A DNA stretch of 9,480 bases from Thermoleophilia bacterium (GTDB lineage Bacteria; Actinomycetota; Thermoleophilia; Gaiellales; JAICJC01): contig JAICJM010000162.1 of the NCBI GenBank assembly GCA_025928435.1, positions 1 through 9,480 on the forward strand, read 5' to 3'. Positions 7,562-9,480 of this stretch are shown one piece after another; the stretch's first letter is position 1; each line of letters opens with the position of its first letter. The notes under the pieces are model-generated. The model worked only from the letters and a program-made list of their open reading frames with translations. It was not told the origin of the DNA and did not search any database. Made by a program: the position numbers and the translations under genes.

Positions 7562-9286
7562 ATGACGATGGCCTCGACGGCCTCGAGCACCGGCACGTTC
7601 CGGGCGGCCCGCGACCTCCTGCTGGAGCGGCGCGAGGACTACGACGGCGCCTACCGCGAGTTCCGCTGGCCGGAGCTCGGCGAGTTCAACTGGGCGCTCG
7701 ACTGGTTCGACGTGGTCGCCGCCGGGCAGACGCGCCCCGCCCTGCGCGTGGTCGAGAGCGACGGGAGCGAGCGGGTGCGGTCGTTCGCGGAGATGTCCGC
7801 CCGGTCGAATCAGGTCGCCAACTGGCTCCGCGAGCGGGGCGTCGCCCACGGCGACCGGCTGATCCTGATGCTCGGGAACCAGGTCGAGCTGTGGGAGACG
7901 ATCCTGGCCGCGATGAAGCTCGGCGCCGTGCTGATCCCGGCCACGACGCTCCTCGGCCCCGAGGACCTGGTCGACCGGGTCGAGCGCGGCGGCGCGCGCC
8001 ACGTCGTCACGACCGCGGCCGACGCCCGCAAGTTCGACGCCGTGCCGGGCGGGTACACGCGGATCGCGGTCGGCGGCCGGGTCGATGGGTGGCTCGACTA
8101 CGGCGCGGCCGCCTCGGCGTCGGCGGACTTCGCCCCCGACGGCCCGACCCGGGCGGACGATCCCCTGCTCCTCTACTTCACCTCCGGCACGACCGCCCGG
8201 CCGAAGCTCGTCGAGCACACGCACGCCTCGTATCCGGCCGGCCACCTCTCCACCATGTACTGGGTCGGGGTCCGGCCCGGCGACGTGCACCTGAACGTCT
8301 CCTCCCCGGGCTGGGCGAAGCACGCATGGAGCAACGTGTACGCCCCCTGGAACGCCGAGGCGACGGTGCTGATCGTCAACCAGGCCCGATTCGACGCGGC
8401 CGGGCTGCTCGATCAGATGGTGCGCTGCGACGTGACCACGTTCTGCGCCCCGCCGACGGTGTGGCGGATGCTCATCCAGGAGGATCTGGCCCGCTGGCCG
8501 GTACGCACGCGGGAGCTGGTCGCGGCCGGCGAGCCGCTCAACCCCGAGGTGATCGAGCACGTGCGCCGCGTCTGGGGCATCACCATCCGGGACGGCTACG
8601 GCCAGACCGAGACGACCGCCCAGATCGGCAACCCGCCCGGCCAGCCCCTCAAGGTGGGGTCGATGGGCCGGCCGCTGCCCGGCTACACGGTCGCCCTCGT
8701 CGACCCGATCTCGGGGGCCGAGGCGGCCGAGGGCGAGATCGCGCTCGATCTGCGGGCGCGGCCGCTCGCGCTCATGACCGGCTACCGCGACTCGGCCGAG
8801 CGCACGGCCGAGGCGATGGCGGACGGCTACTACCACACGGGCGACGTCGCCACTCGCGACGAGGATGGCTACATAATCTACGTCGGGCGCACCGACGACG
8901 TCTTCAAGGCCTCCGACTACCGCATCTCGCCGTTCGAGCTCGAGAGCGTGCTGATCGAGCACGATGCGGTGGCGGAGGCGGCGGTGGTGCCGTCGCCCGA
9001 CGCGCTGCGGCTGGCGGTGCCGAAGGCCTACGTCTCCCTCGCCGCCGGCCACGAGCCGACCCGCGAGACGGCGCTCGCGGTCCTCGCCCACGCCCGCGCC
9101 CACCTGGCGCCGTACAAGCGCGTGCGGCGGCTGGAGTTCGCCGCGCTGCCCAAGACGATCTCCGGCAAGATCCGCCGGGTCGAGCTGCGGATGCAGGAAG
9201 CGGAGCGCCACGGCACGGGCGAGCCGACGACGGCGCGCGCAGCGGGCGAGTTCTGGGAAGAGGATCTGCCCGAGTTGCGCGGGTAG
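7562..9286 (+). CDS. AMP-forming acyl-CoA synthetase, medium-chain/acetyl-CoA synthetase-like
   Basis: The 574-aa product is an ANL-superfamily adenylating enzyme that activates a carboxylic acid with ATP and then forms its CoA thioester. Motifs: P-loop FTSGTTARPK (206-215), with Ala where Gly is usual; A5 GYGQTET (345-351); A7 YHTGD (424-428) with the ribose-binding Asp; GRTDDVFKASDYRISPFELE (442-461); and catalytic K536 in PKTISGKIRR (530-539). The segments VEHTHASYPAGHLSTMYW (217-234) and SSPGWAKHAWSNVYAPW (247-263) are typical of the medium-chain/acetyl-CoA synthetase branch rather than long-chain FadD. The hinge segment has ASDYRIS rather than SSGYRIG. No signal peptide or membrane segment is seen, so it is cytoplasmic. 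Length and motif order are complete. The ATG at 7562 lies 3 bp after the ltp stop, preceded by a weak GGTAGGT; the ATG at 7568 is an alternative. The substrate cannot be fixed from sequence: short or medium fatty acid, branched or aryl acid are all possible. Confidence 0.92.
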   Translation: MTMASTASSTGTFRAARDLLLERREDYDGAYREFRWPELGEFNWALDWFDVVAAGQTRPALRVVESDGSERVRSFAEMSARSNQVANWLRERGVAHGDRLILMLGNQVELWETILAAMKLGAVLIPATTLLGPEDLVDRVERGGARHVVTTAADARKFDAVPGGYTRIAVGGRVDGWLDYGAAASASADFAPDGPTRADDPLLLYFTSGTTARPKLVEHTHASYPAGHLSTMYWVGVRPGDVHLNVSSPGWAKHAWSNVYAPWNAEATVLIVNQARFDAAGLLDQMVRCDVTTFCAPPTVWRMLIQEDLARWPVRTRELVAAGEPLNPEVIEHVRRVWGITIRDGYGQTETTAQIGNPPGQPLKVGSMGRPLPGYTVALVDPISGAEAAEGEIALDLRARPLALMTGYRDSAERTAEAMADGYYHTGDVATRDEDGYIIYVGRTDDVFKASDYRISPFELESVLIEHDAVAEAAVVPSPDALRLAVPKAYVSLAAGHEPTRETALAVLAHARAHLAPYKRVRRLEFAALPKTISGKIRRVELRMQEAERHGTGEPTTARAAGEFWEEDLPELRG

Positions 9287-9292
9287 AAGCCC

Positions 9293-9325
9293 GGGGCCTG
9301 GCCCCGCGTGGCGGGGCCAGGCCCC
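9293..9325. terminator. Perfect 15-bp GC hairpin made of an inverted pair of GGGGCCTGGCCCC palindromes
   Basis: GGGGCCTGGCCCC (9293-9305) and its reverse complement GGGGCCAGGCCCC (9313-9325) are separated by 7 bases. With two extra pairs this gives a 15-bp stem (9293-9307 with 9311-9325) and a 3-nt loop. It starts 7 nt after the acyl-CoA synthetase stop, between converging reading frames, so it may end transcription from either side. There is no T-run, so classic intrinsic termination is uncertain. Each arm is itself a palindrome of the GGGG-N-CTG-N'-CCCC family seen in nth and addA, so it may instead be a REP-type element (BIME-like pair). Its last base is the first plus-strand base of the CTA that encodes the stop of the AbiEii fragment. 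Confidence 0.6.
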
Positions 9326-9480
9326 TACCGAAGCCCCAGGTCAACGACGAACTGATCGAAGACCCGGCCGGCGAGCTCGGCGGCGACATGGAACCGAATC
9401 GCGCGGAAGTCGTCGACGTCGTCGAATGCGTCGGTGCGGAGGGCGGTGAACCTGAAGAAGTCGTCGAGATCCAGCTCCTG
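9325..9480 (-). pseudogene. AbiEii-like nucleotidyltransferase fragment, truncated at the palindrome (runs off right edge)
   Basis: The minus strand reads 51 codons in from the right edge and ends at a TAG (plus-strand CTA at 9325-9327). The peptide includes LDLDDFFRFTALRTD, then IRFHVAAELAGRVFDQFVVD and a final LGLR. The DFF-F, then RF-V-AELAGR-F--F-VD-G pattern resembles the middle of AbiEii/AbiGii-type nucleotidyltransferases (MNT superfamily), the toxin component of the AbiE abortive-infection and toxin-antitoxin systems. In that family the chain continues well beyond the VD-G segment, so this copy seems to lack its C-terminal half. The stop codon falls exactly at the edge of the palindromic hairpin, and no continuation is found beyond it, where the opposite strand is the acyl-CoA synthetase. 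The N terminus, and any AbiEi antitoxin partner, would lie outside the window. Family assignment is from memory of the motif pattern on a short piece, so it is moderate. Confidence 0.5.

Noticed and set aside
7130..9211. Minus-strand open frame of 693 codons opposite ltp and the acyl-CoA synthetase
   Set aside because: It is a low-information antisense shadow of two genes with clear family motifs, and it has no domains of its own.
1..9480. CRISPR array or a complete defence island
   Set aside because: No regularly spaced direct repeats with spacers were seen beyond the 21-bp pair in nth. The only defence-related hints are the truncated AbiEii-like fragment and the Ltp-repeat protein, which are not enough to claim a system.

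Overview
The window is very GC-rich, with dense genes, GTG starts, GTGA stop/start overlaps and strong third-position G/C bias. This, together with the gene families present, suggests an actinobacterium, most plausibly of the Thermoleophilia (Solirubrobacterales/Gaiellales) type. The taxonomic guess is inference; there is no rRNA or other marker here.

Layout. Positions 1-176 hold the first 58 codons of an unrecognised protein on the minus strand. Positions 242-7130 form a tightly coupled minus-strand operon in the order addB-like, addA-like, nth. Each downstream gene starts with a GTG whose last two bases are part of the previous gene's TGA stop. AddB-like and AddA-like proteins would form a helicase-nuclease that processes double-strand breaks. 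Nth (endonuclease III) is a base-excision-repair glycosylase/AP lyase, so the operon is a DNA-repair unit. A 116-bp divergent intergenic region (7131-7246) separates it from a plus-strand pair: a 103-aa protein made of two Ltp-type repeats (7247-7558) and, 3 bp later, a medium-chain-type acyl-CoA synthetase (7562-9286). The right edge (9325-9480) carries the minus-strand remnant of an AbiEii-like nucleotidyltransferase, which appears cut off after its middle section.

The least expected feature is a family of short palindromes with the form GGGG-N-CTG-N'-CCCC, in which N and N' are complementary. They occur at three places with three base pairs: A/T twice in the 3' end of nth, T/A inside the linker of addA, and C/G twice as an inverted pair in the hairpin after the acyl-CoA synthetase. 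The copies in nth and addA are read in the same frame and give Arg-Gly-Gln-Ser/Thr-Pro. The last copy supplies part of the stop codon of the truncated AbiEii gene. They look like REP-type mobile palindromes that have landed in tolerant places; no transposase is in the window.

I found no rRNA, tRNA, CRISPR array or complete mobile element. Apart from the palindromes, the window is mostly ordinary housekeeping content, with some family-level oddities: a degenerate Walker A in AddB, Cys sets suggesting Fe-S clusters in both nuclease domains, and an Ltp protein without a signal peptide.
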